From Calliopsis andreniformis (taxonomy: Eukaryota; Arthropoda; Insecta; Hymenoptera; Andrenidae), in the NCBI RefSeq assembly GCF_051401765.1, contig NW_027480492.1:2356001-2420000 (forward strand): 64,000 nucleotides of DNA. The letters are read 5' to 3'. The notes under the pieces are model-generated. The model had not been told where the DNA came from. It did not search any database and was given only the letters and a program-made list of their open reading frames with translations. Below are positions 1 to 11,499 of the stretch, in pieces. Position 1 is the first letter of the stretch, and each line of letters opens with the position of its first letter. The position numbers and the translations under genes were made by a program.

Positions 1-69
1 CTCAATCTTCAATCCTCATTCCCCAGTCCTCCATCTTCAATCCTCAAAACTCAATCTTCAATCCTCAAT

Positions 70-640
70 CGTCAATCCTCAATCCTCAATCCTCAATCCT
101 CAATCATCAATCCTCATTCTGCAATCCTCAATACCCAATCCTGAATCTTCAATCCTCAAACCCCAATCCTCAATCCTCAATCCTCAATCCTCAATCATCA
201 ATCCTCATTCTTCAATCCTCAATCCTCAATCCTCAATCTTCAATCCTCAATCCTCAATCCTCAATACTCAATCCTCAAACCTCAGTCCTCAAACCTCAAT
301 CCTGAATCCTCATTCCTGAATCCTCAACCTTCAGCCACCACTCCTCAACAATCAGTTGTCAATCCTCAATCCTCAATAGAGTATCATCAATTCACAGTTT
401 TCATTACTCAATACTCAATCTGCAATCTTGAAATCTCTATCCACAAACATCAATTCTCATCACTCAACCATCAACACTCAGTCCCCAATCCTCAATATTC
501 AATCCTCAATCCTCAATCCTCAATCCACAATCCTCAAACTTCAATCCTCACTCCTCAGCCCTCAAACCTCAACCCTCAACCCTCAGCCCTCATCTTCAAT
601 CCTCAATCCTCAATCCTCAATCCTCAATCTTCAATCCTCA
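70..640 (+). repeat. Left-domain block L1, copy 1
   Basis: This block matches 2,930-3,500 at an offset of 2,849 to 2,863; the 14-bp change of offset equals two heptamers. It contains a full landmark A of the GAGTATCATC subtype. Edges are estimated by eye to within tens of bases. Confidence 0.8.
346..469 (+). repeat. Landmark A, subtype A1
   Basis: 124-bp diverged block from CAACAATCAGTTGTC to CATCACTCAACC. Subtype A1 is marked by GAGTATCATC and TTTTCATTAC. Confidence 0.88.
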
Positions 641-1408
641 ATACTCAATCCTCAATCCTCAGCCCTCATCCTCAATCCTCAATCCTCAATTCTCGGTCCT
701 CAACCCTCAATCCTCAATTCTCAATCCTCAATCCTCAGTCCTCAGCCCTCAAACCTCAATCCTCAACCCTCAGCCCTCATCCTTAATCCTCAGTCCTCAA
801 TCCTCAATCCTCAATCTTCAATCCTCAATACTGAACCTTCAATCCTCAATCCTCAGTCCTCAAACCTCAATTCTGAATTATCAATCCTGAATCCTCAATC
901 ATCAGCCCTCAGCCCTCAACAGTCAGTTGTCAATCCTCAGTCCCAAATCCTCAATCCTCAACCCTCAGTCCTCATCCTAAATTCTCAATTCTCAATCCTC
1001 AATCCTCAATCCTCAATCCTTAATCCTCAACCCTCAGCCCTCATCCTCAATCCTCAATCCTCAATTCTCAGTCCTCAATCCACAATCCTCAATTCTCAAT
1101 CCTCAATCCTCAGTCCTCAGTCCTCAAACCTCAATCCTCAACCCTCAGTCCTCATCCTAAATTCTCAATTCTCAATCCTCAATCCACAATCCTCAATCCT
1201 CAACCATCAGCCCTAATCCTCAATCCTCAATCCTCAATTCTCAGTCCTCAATCCTCAATCCTCAATTCTCAATCCTCAATCCTCAGTCCTCAGTCCTCAA
1301 ACCTCAATCCTCAACCCTCAGCCCTAATCCTCAATCCTCAATCCTCAATCCTCAATCCTCAATCGTCAATCTTCAATCCTCAATAATCAATCTTCAATCC
1401 TCAATCGT
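640..1408 (+). repeat. Left-domain block L2, copy 1
   Basis: The order of variants matches 7,585-8,346 at an offset of 6,945, falling to 6,938 by position 1,201, a one-heptamer indel. Shared markers include TTCTCGGTCC, CATCCTTAATCC and CAACCATCAGCC. The match stops near CAATCGTC at 1,408. A 980-bp internal echo (about 761 to 1,741) shows that parts of this block also recur in the next one. Confidence 0.8.
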
Positions 1409-1720
1409 CAATCCTCAATCCTCAATCCTCAATCCTCAATCATCAATCCTCATTCTTCAATCCTCAATACCCAATCCTGAATCTTCAATCCTCAATCCTC
1501 AATCCTCAATCCTCAATCCTCAATCCTCAATCATCAATCCTCATTCTTCAATCCTCAACCCTCAGTCCTCATCCTCAATCCTCAATCCTCAATCCTCAAT
1601 CCTCAATCCTCAATGTTCAATCCTCAATACTCAATCCTCAATCCTCAGCCCTCATCCTCAATCCTCAATCCTCAATTCTCGGTCCTCAATCCTCAATCCT
1701 CAATTCTCAATCCTCAATCG
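1408..1720 (+). repeat. Heptamer array between blocks L2 and L3
   Basis: Ordinary heptamers with TCATTCTTCAATCC and TACCCAATCCTGAATC variants resembling those near 100-160 and 2,960-3,060. Nothing other than repeat is seen. Confidence 0.7.
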
Positions 1721-3370
1721 TCAGTCCTCAGCCCTCAAACCTCAATCCTCAACCCTCAGCCCTCATCCTTAATCCTCAGTCCTCAATCCTCAATCCTCAA
1801 TCTTCAATCCTCAATACTGAACCTTCAATCCTCAATCCTCAGTCCTCAAACCTCAATTCTGAATTATCAATCCTGAATCCTCAATCTTCAGCCCTCAGCC
1901 CTCAACAATCATTTGTCAATCCTCAGTCCCAAATCCTCAATCCTTAACCCTCAGTCCTCATCCTAAATTCTCAATTCTCAATCCTCAATCCTCAATCCTT
2001 AATCCTCAACCCTCAGCCCTCATCCTCAATCCTCAATCCTCAATTCTCAGTCCTCAATCCACAATCCTCAATTCTCAATCCTCAATCCTCAGTCCTCAGT
2101 CCTCAAACCTCAATCCTCAACCCTCAGTCCTCATCCTAAGTTCTCAATTCTCAATCCTCAATCCTCAATCCTCAATCCTCAACCCTCAGCCCTAATCCTC
2201 AATCCTCAATCCTCAATTCTCAGTCCTCAATCCTCAATCCTCAATTCTCAATCCTCAATCCTCAGTCCTCAGTCCTCAAACCTCAATCCTCAACCCTCAG
2301 CCCTCATCCTCAATCCTCAATCCTCAATCCTCAATCCTCAATCCTCAATCCTCAATCCTCAGTAATCAATCCTCAATCTTCAATACTGAATCGTCAATCC
2401 TCAGTCCTCAATCTTCAATCCTCAATTCTCTTTCCTCAAACCTCAATCCTCAACCCTCAGTCCTCATCCTCAATCCTCAATCCTCAATCCTCAATCCTCA
2501 ATCCTCAATCCTCAATCTTCAATCCTCAATACTCAATCCTCAACCCTCAGCCCTCATCCTCAATCCTCAATCCTCAATTCTCAGTCCTCAATCCACAATC
2601 CTCAATTCTCAATCCTCAATCCTCAGTCCTCAGTCCTCAAACCTCAATCCTCAACCCTCAGTCCTCATCCTAAATTCTCAATTCTCAATCCTCAATCCTC
2701 AATCCTCAATCCTCAACCCTCAGCCCTAATCCTCAATCCTCAATCCTCAATTCTCAGTCCTCAATCCTCAATCCTCAATTCTCAATCCTCAATCCTCAGT
2801 CCTCAGTCCTCAAACCTCAATCCTCAACCCTCAGCCCTCATCCTCAATCCTCAATTCTCAATCCTCAATCCTCAATCGTCAATCTTCAATCCTCAATACT
2901 CAATCTTCAATCCTCAATCGTCAATCCTCAATCCTCAATCCTCAATCCTCAATCATCAATCCTCATTCTGCAATCCTCAATACCCAATCCTGAATCTTCA
3001 ATCCTCAATCCTCAATCCTCAATCCTCAATCCTCAATCCTCAATCCTCAATCATCAATCCTCATTCTTCAATCCTCAATCCTCAATCCTCAATCCTCAAT
3101 CTTCAATCCTCAATCCTCAATCCTCAATACTCAATCCTCAAACCTCAGTCCTCAAACCTCAATCCTGAATCCTCATTCCTGAATCCTCAACCTTCAGCCA
3201 CCACTCCTCAACAATCAGTTGTCAATCCTCAATCCTCAATAGAGTATCATCAATTCACAGTTTTCATTACTCAATACTCAATCTGCAATCTTGAAATCTC
3301 TATCCACAAACATCAATTCTCATCACTCAACCATCAACACTCAGTCCCCAATCCTCAATATTCAATCCTC
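1721..3370 (+). repeat. Left-domain block L3, copy 1
   Basis: The block matches 8,346-9,480, with offset 6,625 at its start and 6,112 at its end, so the later copy lacks about 513 bp. The interval about 2,350-2,460 (CAGTAATCAATCC, CTGAATCGTC, CTCTTTCCTC) is also found at about 32,535-32,640. It ends in landmark A. Confidence 0.75.
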
Positions 3371-3500
3371 AATCCTCAATCCTCAATCCACAATCCTCAA
3401 ACTTCAATCCTCACTCCTCAGCCCTCAAACCTCAACCCTCAACCCTCAGCCCTCATCTTCAATCCTCAATCCTCAATCCTCAATCCTCAATCTTCAATCC
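2930..3500 (+). repeat. Left-domain block L1, copy 2
   Basis: Second copy of 70-640. Its landmark A and the following ATATTCAATCC stretch also match 14,593-14,950 and 31,690-32,047. Confidence 0.8.
3209..3332 (+). repeat. Landmark A, subtype A1
   Basis: Copy at offset 2,863 from the one at 346. Confidence 0.88.
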
Positions 3501-4334
3501 TCAATCTTCAATCCTCAATACTCAACCTTCAATCCTCAATCCTCAGTTCTCAAACCTCAATTCTGAATTCTCAAACCTGAATCCTCAATCTTCAGCCCTC
3601 AGTCCTCAACAATCAGTTGTCAATCCTCAGTCCCAAATCCTCAATTCTCAAACCTCAGTCCTCATCCTCAATTCTCAATTCTCAATCCTCAATCCTCAAT
3701 CCTCAATCCTCAATCCTCAATCCTCAATCCTCAATCCTCAGTCCTCAAACCTCAGTACTGATCCCTCAATCCTGAATCCTCAATCTTCAGCCCTCACTCC
3801 TCAACAATCAGTTGTCAATCCTCAATCCTCAATAGAGTATCATCAATTCACAGTTTTCATTACTCAATACTCAATCTGCAATCTTCAAATCTCTATCCAC
3901 AAACATCAATTCTCATCACTCAACCCTCAACACTCAGTCCCCAATCCTCAACATTCAATCCTCAATCCTCAATCCTCAATCCACAATCCTCAAACGTCAA
4001 TCCTCGATACTCAGCCTTCAATGCTCAATCCTCAATCCTCAATCCTCACTTCTCAATCCTCAATCGTCAATCTTCGATCCTCAATACTCAATCTTCAATC
4101 CTCAATCATCAATACTCAATCCTCAATCCTTATTCTTCAATCCTCAATACCCAATCCTCAATCTTCAATCCTCAATCGTCAATCCTCAATTCTCAATCAT
4201 CAATCCTCAGTCCTCAGCCCTCAAACCTCAATCCTCAACCCTCAGCCCTCATCCTCAATCCTCAATCCTCAATCCTCAATCCTCAATCTTCAATCCTCAA
4301 TACTCTACCTTCAATCCTCAATCCTCAGTCCTCA
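3500..4334 (+). repeat. Heptamer array with a landmark A and a partial relative
   Basis: Variant heptamers carrying one full landmark A at 3,802 and a truncated CAACAATCAGTTGTC relative near 3,614. The tract 3,291-3,566 upstream matches 14,675-14,950 at offset 11,384. Confidence 0.7.
3802..3925 (+). repeat. Landmark A, subtype A1 variant
   Basis: GAGTATCATC as in A1, but with CTTCAAATC and CAACCCTCAACACTCAG downstream. Confidence 0.88.
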
Positions 4335-4796
4335 AACCTCAATTCTGAATTCTCAATCCTGAAACCTCAATCTTCAGGCCTCAGCCCTCAACAATCAGTT
4401 GTCAATCATCAGTCCCAAATCCTTAATCCTCAACCCTCAGTCCTCATCCTAAATTCTCAATTCTCAGTCCTCAATCCTCAATCCTCAATCCTCAACTCAC
4501 AGCCCTCATCCTCAATCCTCAATCCTCAATTCTCAGTCCTCAATCCTCAATCCTCAATTCTCAATCCTCAATCCGCAGTCCTCAGTCCTCAAACCTCAAT
4601 CCTCAACCCTCAGCCCTCATCCTCAATCCTAAATCCTCAGTCCTCAATCCTCAATCCTCAACTCTCATTCCTCATTCCTCAAACCTCAATCCTCAACCCT
4701 CAGTCCTCATCCTCAATTCTCAATTCTCAATCCTCAATCCTCAATCCTCAATCCTCAATCCTCAATCCTCAACCCTCAATCTTCATTCCTCAAACC
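4335..4796 (+). repeat. Left-domain block L4, copy 1
   Basis: It matches 14,937-15,398 at a constant offset of 10,602 and the same part of the R1 second copy near 32,034-32,495. A marker is CTGAAACCTCAATCTTCAGG. Confidence 0.8.
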
Positions 4797-4826
4797 TCAA
4801 TCCTCAATCCTCAATCCTCAATAGTC

Positions 4827-5221
4827 AATCTCCAATCCTAGATCCTCAATCCCCAATCTTCAATCCTTAATCCTCAATCTTCAATCCTCATTCCCCAGTC
4901 CTCAATCTTCAATCCTCAATGCTCAATCCTCAATCCTCAATTCTCAATCCTCAGTCCTCAATCCACAATCCTCAACCCTCCAACCTCAATCCTCGACCGT
5001 GAGTCCTCGTCCTCAATCCTCAAACCTCAATCCTCAATCCTCAATCTACAATCTTCAATACTCAATCTTCAATCCTCAATCCTCAAACCTCAATCCTCAA
5101 TTCTCAATCCCCAATCCTCAATATTCAGCACACAACCCTCAGCCATCAATCCTCAATTCTCAATACTCAATAGAATGTCCTGAATTCTCATGGTTCAATA
5201 CTCAATCCACAAAATTCAATA
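4827..5221 (+). repeat. Single left-domain relative of the 412-bp unit
   Basis: The order CAATCTCCAATCCTAGATCC, CATTCCCCAGTCC, CTCGACCGTGAGTCCTCG and CTCATGGTTC is that of the 412-bp tandem units near 46, 55 and 57 kb. Here it occurs once, about 41 kb away from the nearest of them. Boundaries are approximate. Confidence 0.7.
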
Positions 5222-5400
5222 ATCAAATCTCAATCCACAAACATCAATTCTCATCACTCAACACTGAACGCTCAGTCCTCAATGCTCAATCCTCAATCCT
5301 CAGTCCTCAGTCCTCAATACTCAATCTTCAATCCTCAATCCTCAGTCCACAAACCTCAATTCTGAATACTCAACCCTGCATCCTCAATCTTCAGCCCTCA
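5035..5400 (+). repeat. Left-domain block L5, copy 1
   Basis: The tract from CTCAATCTACAATCTTC through landmark B and CTGAATACTCAACCCTGC recurs at about 9,482-9,868. The offset is about 4,447 at the start and 4,468 around landmark B, a 21-bp difference that equals three heptamers. Confidence 0.75.
5169..5263 (+). repeat. Landmark B
   Basis: 95-bp block from AATAGAATGTCCTGAATTC through CTCATGGTTC to CATCACTCAACA. It aligns without gaps to the last 95 bp of landmark A, sharing the CCACAAACATCAATTC tail. Confidence 0.85.
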
Positions 5401-5405
5401 TTCCT

Positions 5406-5529
5406 CAACAATCAGTTGTCAATCCTCAATCCCCAATGTAATATCCTCAATTCACAGTTTTCAATACGTAATACTCAATCTGCAATCTTCAAATCTCTAT
5501 CAACAAACATCAATTCTCATCACTCAACC
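5406..5529 (+). repeat. Landmark A, subtype A2 variant
   Basis: CAATGTAATATCC and AATACGTAATAC replace the usual A2 bases; TATCAACAAAC in the tail. Confidence 0.88.
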
Positions 5530-5964
5530 CTGAACGCTCAGTCCTCAATGTTCAATCCTCAATCCTCAATTCTCAATCTTCAATCCTCAATACTGAATTT
5601 TCAATCCTCAACCCTCAATCCTCAATCCTCAATCCTCAATCCTCAGTAATCAATCCTCAATCTTCAATACTCAATCGTCAATCCTCAGTCCTCAATACTC
5701 AAACCTCAATTCTGTTTCCTCAAACCTCAATCCTCAACCCTCAGTCCTCAACCTCAACACTCAATCTTCAATCCTCAATCCTCAAGCCTCAATCCTCAAT
5801 CCTCAATCTTCAATCCTCAGTACTCAATCTGCAATCTTCAATCCTCAATCCTCAATCCTCAATACTCATTCTTCAATCCTCAACACCCAAACCTCAATCC
5901 TCAATCCTCAATAATCAATCTCCAATCCTAGATCCGCAATCCCCAATCGTCAATCCTTAATCCT

Positions 5965-6637
5965 CAATCCTCAATCCCCAGTCCTCAATCTTCAATCCTC
6001 AATGCTCCATCCTCAATCCTCAATCCTCAGGCGTCAATCCTCAATCCTCAATCCTCAAACCTCAGTCCTCAACCGTCAGACCTCGTCCTCAATCCTCAGC
6101 CCTCAATCCTCAACGCCCAATCTTCAATCATCAATACTCAATCTTCAATCCTCAATCCTCAATCCTCAATCCTCAATCCTCAATCCTCAGTCATCAATCC
6201 TCAATCTTCAATACTCAATCGTCAATCCTCAGTCCTCAATCCTCAATCCCCAATCCTCGTTCCTCAAACCTCAATCCTCAACCCTCAGTCCTCATCCTCA
6301 GTTCACAATTCTCAATCCTCAATACTCAATCCTCAATCCTCAATCTTCAATCCTCAATAATCAATCTCCAATCGTAGATCCTCAATCCCCAATCCTCAAG
6401 CCTTAATCCTCAATCTTCAATCCTCAATCCCCAGTCCTCAAACTACAATCCTCAATGCTCAAACCTTAATCCTCAGTCCTCAGTCCTCAATCCTCAATCC
6501 TCAATCCTCAAACGTCAATCCTCAACCGTCAGTCCTCGTCCTCAATCCTCAACCCTCAATCCTCAATCCTCAATCTTCAATCCCCAATACTCAATCTTCA
6601 ATTCTCAATCCTCAATCCTCAATCCTCAATCTTCAAT
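5965..6637 (+). repeat. Left-domain block L6, copy 1
   Basis: It matches 18,338-19,010 at offset 12,373, and through it 22,672 onward and 35,671 onward. Markers are CAATGCTCCATCC, CAGGCGTCAATCC and CAACCGTCAGACCTCGTCC. Confidence 0.8.
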
Positions 6638-6639
6638 CG

Positions 6640-7324
6640 TCAATCGTCAATCCTCAATCCTCAATCTTCAATCCTCAATCCTCAATCCTCAATCCTCAAT
6701 ACTCATTCTTCAATCCTCAACGCCCAATCCTAAATGTTCAATCCTTAATACCCAATCCTCAATCGTCAATCCTCAATCCCCAATCCTCAATCTTCAATCC
6801 TCAACCCTGAATCCTCAATCCTCAATCCTCAATACTCAATCATCAATCTTCAATCCTCAATCCTCAATCCTCAATCCTCAATCCTCAATCTTCAATCCTC
6901 AGTACTCAATCTGCAATCTTCAATCCTCAATCCTCAATCCTCAATACTCATTCTTCAATACTCAATACCCAATACTCAAACTTCAATCCTCAATCCTCAA
7001 TCCTCAATCCTCGATTCTCAATCCTCAATCCTCAATCCTCAGACCATAAACATCAATATGCAACCCTCGGTCCTCGTCCTCAATCCACAACCCTCAATCC
7101 TCAATCATCAATCTTCAATCATCAATATTCAATATTCAATCCTCAATCCTCAAAACTCAATCCTCAATCCTCAATCCTCAATCCTCAATCCTTAATCCTC
7201 AATCCTCAATCCTCGGTCCTCACTCCTCAATCGTCAATCTCCAATCCTGAATACTCAATCTTCAATCCTCAATCCTCAATCCTCAATCCTCAATCCTCAA
7301 TCTTCAATCCTCAATCCTCAATCC
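6640..7324 (+). repeat. Heptamer array with landmark D
   Basis: The interval about 6,860-7,300 (CAGTACTCAATCTGC, CAATACCCAATACTC, landmark D, TTCAATATTCAATCC, CTCGGTCCTCACTCC) recurs in R1, for example near 26,340-26,760. Nothing but repeat is present. Confidence 0.75.
7040..7080 (+). repeat. Landmark D, left subfamily exemplar
   Basis: It reads CAGACCATAAACATC followed by CAACCCTCGGTCCTCGTCC. At least 18 related copies lie between 7.0 and 43.1 kb. This copy has CAATATGC where most have CAATATTC. Confidence 0.8.
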
Positions 7325-7560
7325 TCAATCCTCAATCCTCATTCTTGAATCCTCAACGCCCAATCCTCAATCTTCAATCCTCAATCCTCAATCCTCAATT
7401 CTCAATCCTCAATCCTCAGTCCTCAGTCCTCAAACCTCAATCCTCAACCCTCAGCCCTCATCCTCAATCCTCAATCCTCAACCCTCAACCCTCAATCTTC
7501 AATCCTCAATACTCAATCTTCGATCCTCAATCCTCAATTCTCAATCCTCAATCCTCAATC
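7325..7560 (+). repeat. Left-domain block L7, copy 1
   Basis: It begins at CATTCTTGAATCCTCAACGC and matches 19,027-19,262 at offset 11,702, with related copies at about 23,361, 27,275, 36,360 and 40,980. Confidence 0.75.
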
Positions 7561-7584
7561 CTCAATCCTCAATCTTCAATCCTC

Positions 7585-8346
7585 AATACTCAATCCTCAA
7601 TCCTCAGCCCTCATCCTCAATCCTCAATCCTCAATTCTCGGTCCTCAATCCTCAATCCTCAATTCTCAATGCTCAATCGTCAGTCCTCAGCCCTCAAACC
7701 TCAATCCTCAACCCTCAGCCCTCATCCTTAATCCTCAGTCCTCAATCCTCAATCCTCAATCTTCAATCCTCAATACTGAACCTTCAATCCTCAATCCTCA
7801 GTCCTCAAACCTCAATTCTGAATTATCAATCCTGAATCCTCAATCTTCAGCCCTCAGCCCTCAACAATCAGTTGTCAATCCTCAGTCCCAAATCCTCAAT
7901 CCTCAACCCTCAGTCCTCATCCTAAATTCTCAATTCTCAATCCTCAATCCTCAATCCTTAATCCTCAACCCTCAGCCCTCATCCTCAATCCTCAATCCTC
8001 AATTCTCAGTCCTCAATCCACAATCCTCAATTCTCAATCCTCAATCCTCAGTCCTCAGTCCTCAAACCTCAATCCTCAACCCTCAGTCCTCATCCTAAAT
8101 TCTCAATTCTCAATCCTCAATCCACAATCCTCAATCCTCAACCATCAGCCCTAATCCTCAATCCTCAATCCTCAATTCTCAGTCCTCAATCCTCAATCCT
8201 CAATTCTCAATCCTCAATCCTCAGTCCTCAGTCCTCAAACCTCAATCCTCAACCCTCAGCCCTAATCCTCAATCCTCAATCCTCAATCCTCAATCCTCAA
8301 TCGTCAATCTTCAATCCTCAATAATCAATCTTCAATCCTCAATCGT
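7585..8346 (+). repeat. Left-domain block L2, copy 2
   Basis: Second copy of 640-1,408. It switches abruptly at 8,346 into a copy of 1,721 onward, so the junction is a recombinant one. Confidence 0.8.
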
Positions 8347-9480
8347 CAGTCCTCAGCCCTCAAACCTCAATCCTCAACCCTCAGCCCTCATCCTTAATCC
8401 TCAGTCCTCAATCCTCAATCCTCAATCTTCAATCCTCAATACTGAACCTTCAATCCTCAATCCTCAGTCCTCAAACCTCAATTCTGAATTATCAATCCTG
8501 AATCCTCAATCTTCAGCCCTCAGCCCTCAACAATCAGTTGTCAATCCTCAGTCCCAAATCCTCAATCCTTAACCCTCAGTCCTCATCCTAAATTCTCAAT
8601 TCTCAATCCTCAATCCTCAATCCTTAATCCTCAACCCTCAGCCCTCATCCTCAATCCTCAATCCTCAATTCTCAGTCCTCAATCCACAATCCTCAATTCT
8701 CAATCCTCAATCCTCAGTCCTCAGTCCTCAAACCTCAATCCTCAACCCTCAGTCCTCATCCTAAGTTCTGAATTCTCAATCCTCAATCCTCAATCCTCAA
8801 TCCTCAACCCTCAGCCATAATCCTCAATCCTCAATCCTCAATTCTCAGTCCTCAATCCTCAATCCTCAATTCTCAATCCTCAATCGTCAGTCCTCAGTCC
8901 TCAAACCTCAATCCTCAACCCTCAGCCCTCATCCTCAATCCTCAATCCTCAATTCTCAATCCTCAATCCTCAGTCCTCAATCCTCAATCCTCAATCGTCA
9001 ATCTTCAATCCTCAATACTCAATCTTCAATCCTCAATCGTCAATCCTCAATCCTCAATCCTCAATCCTCAATCATCAATCCTCATTCTGCAATCCTCAAT
9101 ACCCAATCCTGAATCTTCAATCCTCAATCCTCAATCCTCAATCCTCAATCCTCAATCCTCAATCCTCAATCATCAATCCTCATTCTTCAATCCTCAATCC
9201 TCAATCCTCAATCTTCAATCCTCAATCCTCAATCCTCAATACTCAATCCTCAAACCTCAGTCCTCAAACCTCAATCCTGAATCCTCATTCCTGAATCCTC
9301 AACCTTCAGCCACCACTCCTCAACAATCAGTTGTCAATCCTCAATCCTCAATAGAGTATCATCAATTCACAGTTTTCATTACTCAATACTCAATCTGCAA
9401 TCTTGAAATCTCTATCCACAAACATCAATTCTCATCACTCAACCATCAACACTCAGTCCCCAATCCTCAATATTCAATCC
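8346..9480 (+). repeat. Left-domain block L3, copy 2 (shortened)
   Basis: Second copy of 1,721-3,370, lacking about 513 bp. It carries landmark A at 9,321-9,444 and then joins at about 9,482 to a copy of 5,035 onward. Confidence 0.75.
9321..9444 (+). repeat. Landmark A, subtype A1
   Basis: Copy within block L3 copy 2, offset 6,112 from 3,209. Confidence 0.86.
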
Positions 9481-9481
9481 T

Positions 9482-9868
9482 CAATCCTCAATCTACAATC
9501 TTCAATACTCAATCTTCAATCCTCAATCCTCAAACCTCAATCCTCAATCCTCAATCCCCAATCCTCAATATTCAACACACAACCCTCAGCCATCAATCCT
9601 CAATACTCAACCATCAATCCTCAATTCTCAATACTCAATAGAATGTCCTGAATTCTCATGGTTCAATACTCAATCCACAAAATTCAATAATCAAATCTCA
9701 ATCCACAAACATCAATTCTCATCACTCAACACTGAACGCTCAGTCCTCAATGCTCAATCCTCAATCCTCAGTCCTCAGTCCTCAATACTCAATCTTCAAT
9801 CCTCAATCCTCAGTCCACAAACCTCAATTCTGAATACTCAACCCTGCATCCTCAATCTTCAGCCCTCA
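9482..9868 (+). repeat. Left-domain block L5, copy 2
   Basis: Second copy of 5,035-5,400 with an extra CAATACTCAACCATC piece near 9,600. It contains landmark B at 9,637. Confidence 0.75.
9637..9731 (+). repeat. Landmark B
   Basis: Same GAATGTCC variant as the copy at 5,169. Confidence 0.85.
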
Positions 9869-9873
9869 TTCCT

Positions 9874-9997
9874 CAACAATCAGTTGTCAAACCTCAATCC
9901 CCAATAGAATATCCTCAATTCACAGTTTTCAATACGCAATACTCAATCTGCAATCTTGAAATCTCTATCCACAAACATCAATTCTCATCACTCAACC
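9874..9997 (+). repeat. Landmark A, subtype A2
   Basis: Subtype A2 is marked by GAATATCCTC, AATACGCAATAC and a CAACGCTCAGAACTCAATG extension. Confidence 0.88.
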
Positions 9998-10048
9998 CTC
10001 AACGCTCAGAACTCAATGTTCAATCCTCAATCCTCAATCCTCAATTCT

Positions 10049-10138
10049 CAATCATCAATCCTCAATCCTCAGTAATCAATCCTCAATCTTCAATACTAAA
10101 TCGTCAATCCTCAGTCCTCTACCCACAGTCCTCATCCT
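10049..10138 (+). repeat. 90-bp tandem unit, copy 1
   Basis: The order CAATCATCAATCC, CAGTAATCAA, CTAAATCGTC, CCCACAGTCCTCATCC is followed immediately by a second copy. This copy has CCTCTACCCAC. Confidence 0.85.
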
Positions 10139-10228
10139 CAATCATCAATCCTCAATCCTCAGTAATCAAGCCTCAATCTTCAATACTAAATCGTCAATCC
10201 TCAGTCCTCAACCCACAGTCCTCATCCT
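10139..10228 (+). repeat. 90-bp tandem unit, copy 2
   Basis: Second copy of 10,049-10,138 with a few substitutions (CAAGCC for CAATCC, CTCAACCCAC for CTCTACCCAC). Related single copies occur in R1 near 16,470-16,560. Confidence 0.85.
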
Positions 10229-11014
10229 CAATCCTCAATCCTCAGTCCTCAATCCTCAATCTTCAATCCTCAATAATCAATCTCCAATCCTAGATCCTCA
10301 ATCCACGATCCTCAATCCTTAATCCTCAATCTTCAATCCTCAGTCCCCAGTCCTCAATCTTCAATCCTCAATGCTCCATCCTCTATCCTCAATCCTCAGT
10401 CCTCAATCCTCAATCCTCAATCCTCAATCCTCAACCTTCAATCCTCAATACTCAATCTTCAACCCTCAATCCTCAATCCCCAATTCTCAATCCTCAATCC
10501 TCAATCCTCAATCCTCAATATTCAATCCTCAATCCTCAATCTTCAATTCTCAATACTCAACCTTCAATCCTCAATCCTCAATCCTCAATCCCCAATTCTC
10601 TATCCTCAATCGTCAGGCTTCAGTACTCAATACTCAATCTTCAATCCTCAATCCTAAATCCTCATTCCTCAATCCTCAATCCTCAATCCTCTATCCTCAA
10701 TCATCAATCCTCAGTCTTCAATACTCAATCCTCAATCTTCAATCCTCAATACTCAATCCTCAATCCTCAATCCTCAATCCTAAATGTTCAATCCGCAATA
10801 CCCAATCCTCAATCGTCAATCCTCAATCCCCAATCCTCAATCTTCAATCCTCAACCCTCAATCCTCAATACTCAATCCTCAATCTTCAATCCTCAATCCT
10901 CAATCCTCAATCCTCAATCCTCAATCTTCAATCCTCAGTACTCAATCTGCAATCTTCAATCCTCAATCCTCAATCCTCAATACTCATTCTTCAATATTCA
11001 ATCTTCAATCCTCA
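10229..11014 (+). repeat. Heptamer array related to the GCTCCATCCTC tract of R1
   Basis: The stretch from CAATGCTCCATCCTCTATCC at about 10,370 has the order seen at 24,668 (offset 14,298), and near 16,699 and 21,033. It has no other content. Confidence 0.7.
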
Positions 11015-11110
11015 ATCCTCAGTACTCAATGTTCAATCCTCAATACGCAATCCTCAATCTTCAATCCTCAATCCTCAATCCTCAATCCTCAATCCTCAGT
11101 CCTCAATCCT
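11015..11110 (+). repeat. 209-bp-offset direct repeat, copy 1
   Basis: The tract CAGTACTCAATGTTC with AATACGCAATCC recurs 209 bp downstream. Confidence 0.75.
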
Positions 11111-11223
11111 CAATCCTCAGACCATGAACATCAATATTCAACCCTCGCTCCTCGTCCTCAATCCACAACCCTCAATCCTCGATCCTCAATCTTCAATCAT
11201 CAATATTCAATCTTCAATCCTCA

Positions 11224-11320
11224 ATCCTCAGTACTCAATGTTCAATCCTCAATACGCAATCCTCAATCTTCAATCCTCAATCCTCAATCCTCAATCCTCA
11301 ATCCTCAGTCCTCAATCCTC
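11224..11320 (+). repeat. 209-bp-offset direct repeat, copy 2
   Basis: Second copy of 11,015-11,110. The spacer holds a landmark D variant (CAGACCATGAACATC, CTCGCTCCTCGTCC). Confidence 0.75.
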
Positions 11321-11382
11321 AGTCCTCAAACCTCAATCCTTATTCCTCAATCCTGAATCCTCAATCTCCAGCCCTCAGTCCT

Positions 11383-11499
11383 CAACAATCAGTTGTCAGT
11401 CCTCAATCCTCAGTAGAATATCCTCAATTCACAGGCCTCAATACTCAATACTCAACCTGCAATCTTCAAATCTCTATCCACAAACATCAATTCTCAACC
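11383..11499 (+). repeat. Landmark A, seven bases short
   Basis: 117 bp: the terminal CATCACTCAACC is reduced by one heptamer. It also reads CACAGGCCTC in place of CACAGTTTTC. Confidence 0.82.

Noticed and set aside
428..1216. A conserved MKSLSTNINSHHST N-terminus shared by many open frames
   Set aside because: It is the translation of landmark A (TTGAAATCTCTATCC onward) with a TTG start. Its recurrence reflects block duplication of DNA. Some copies have CTTCAAATC or CTTCTAATC and lose this start with no sign of compensation.
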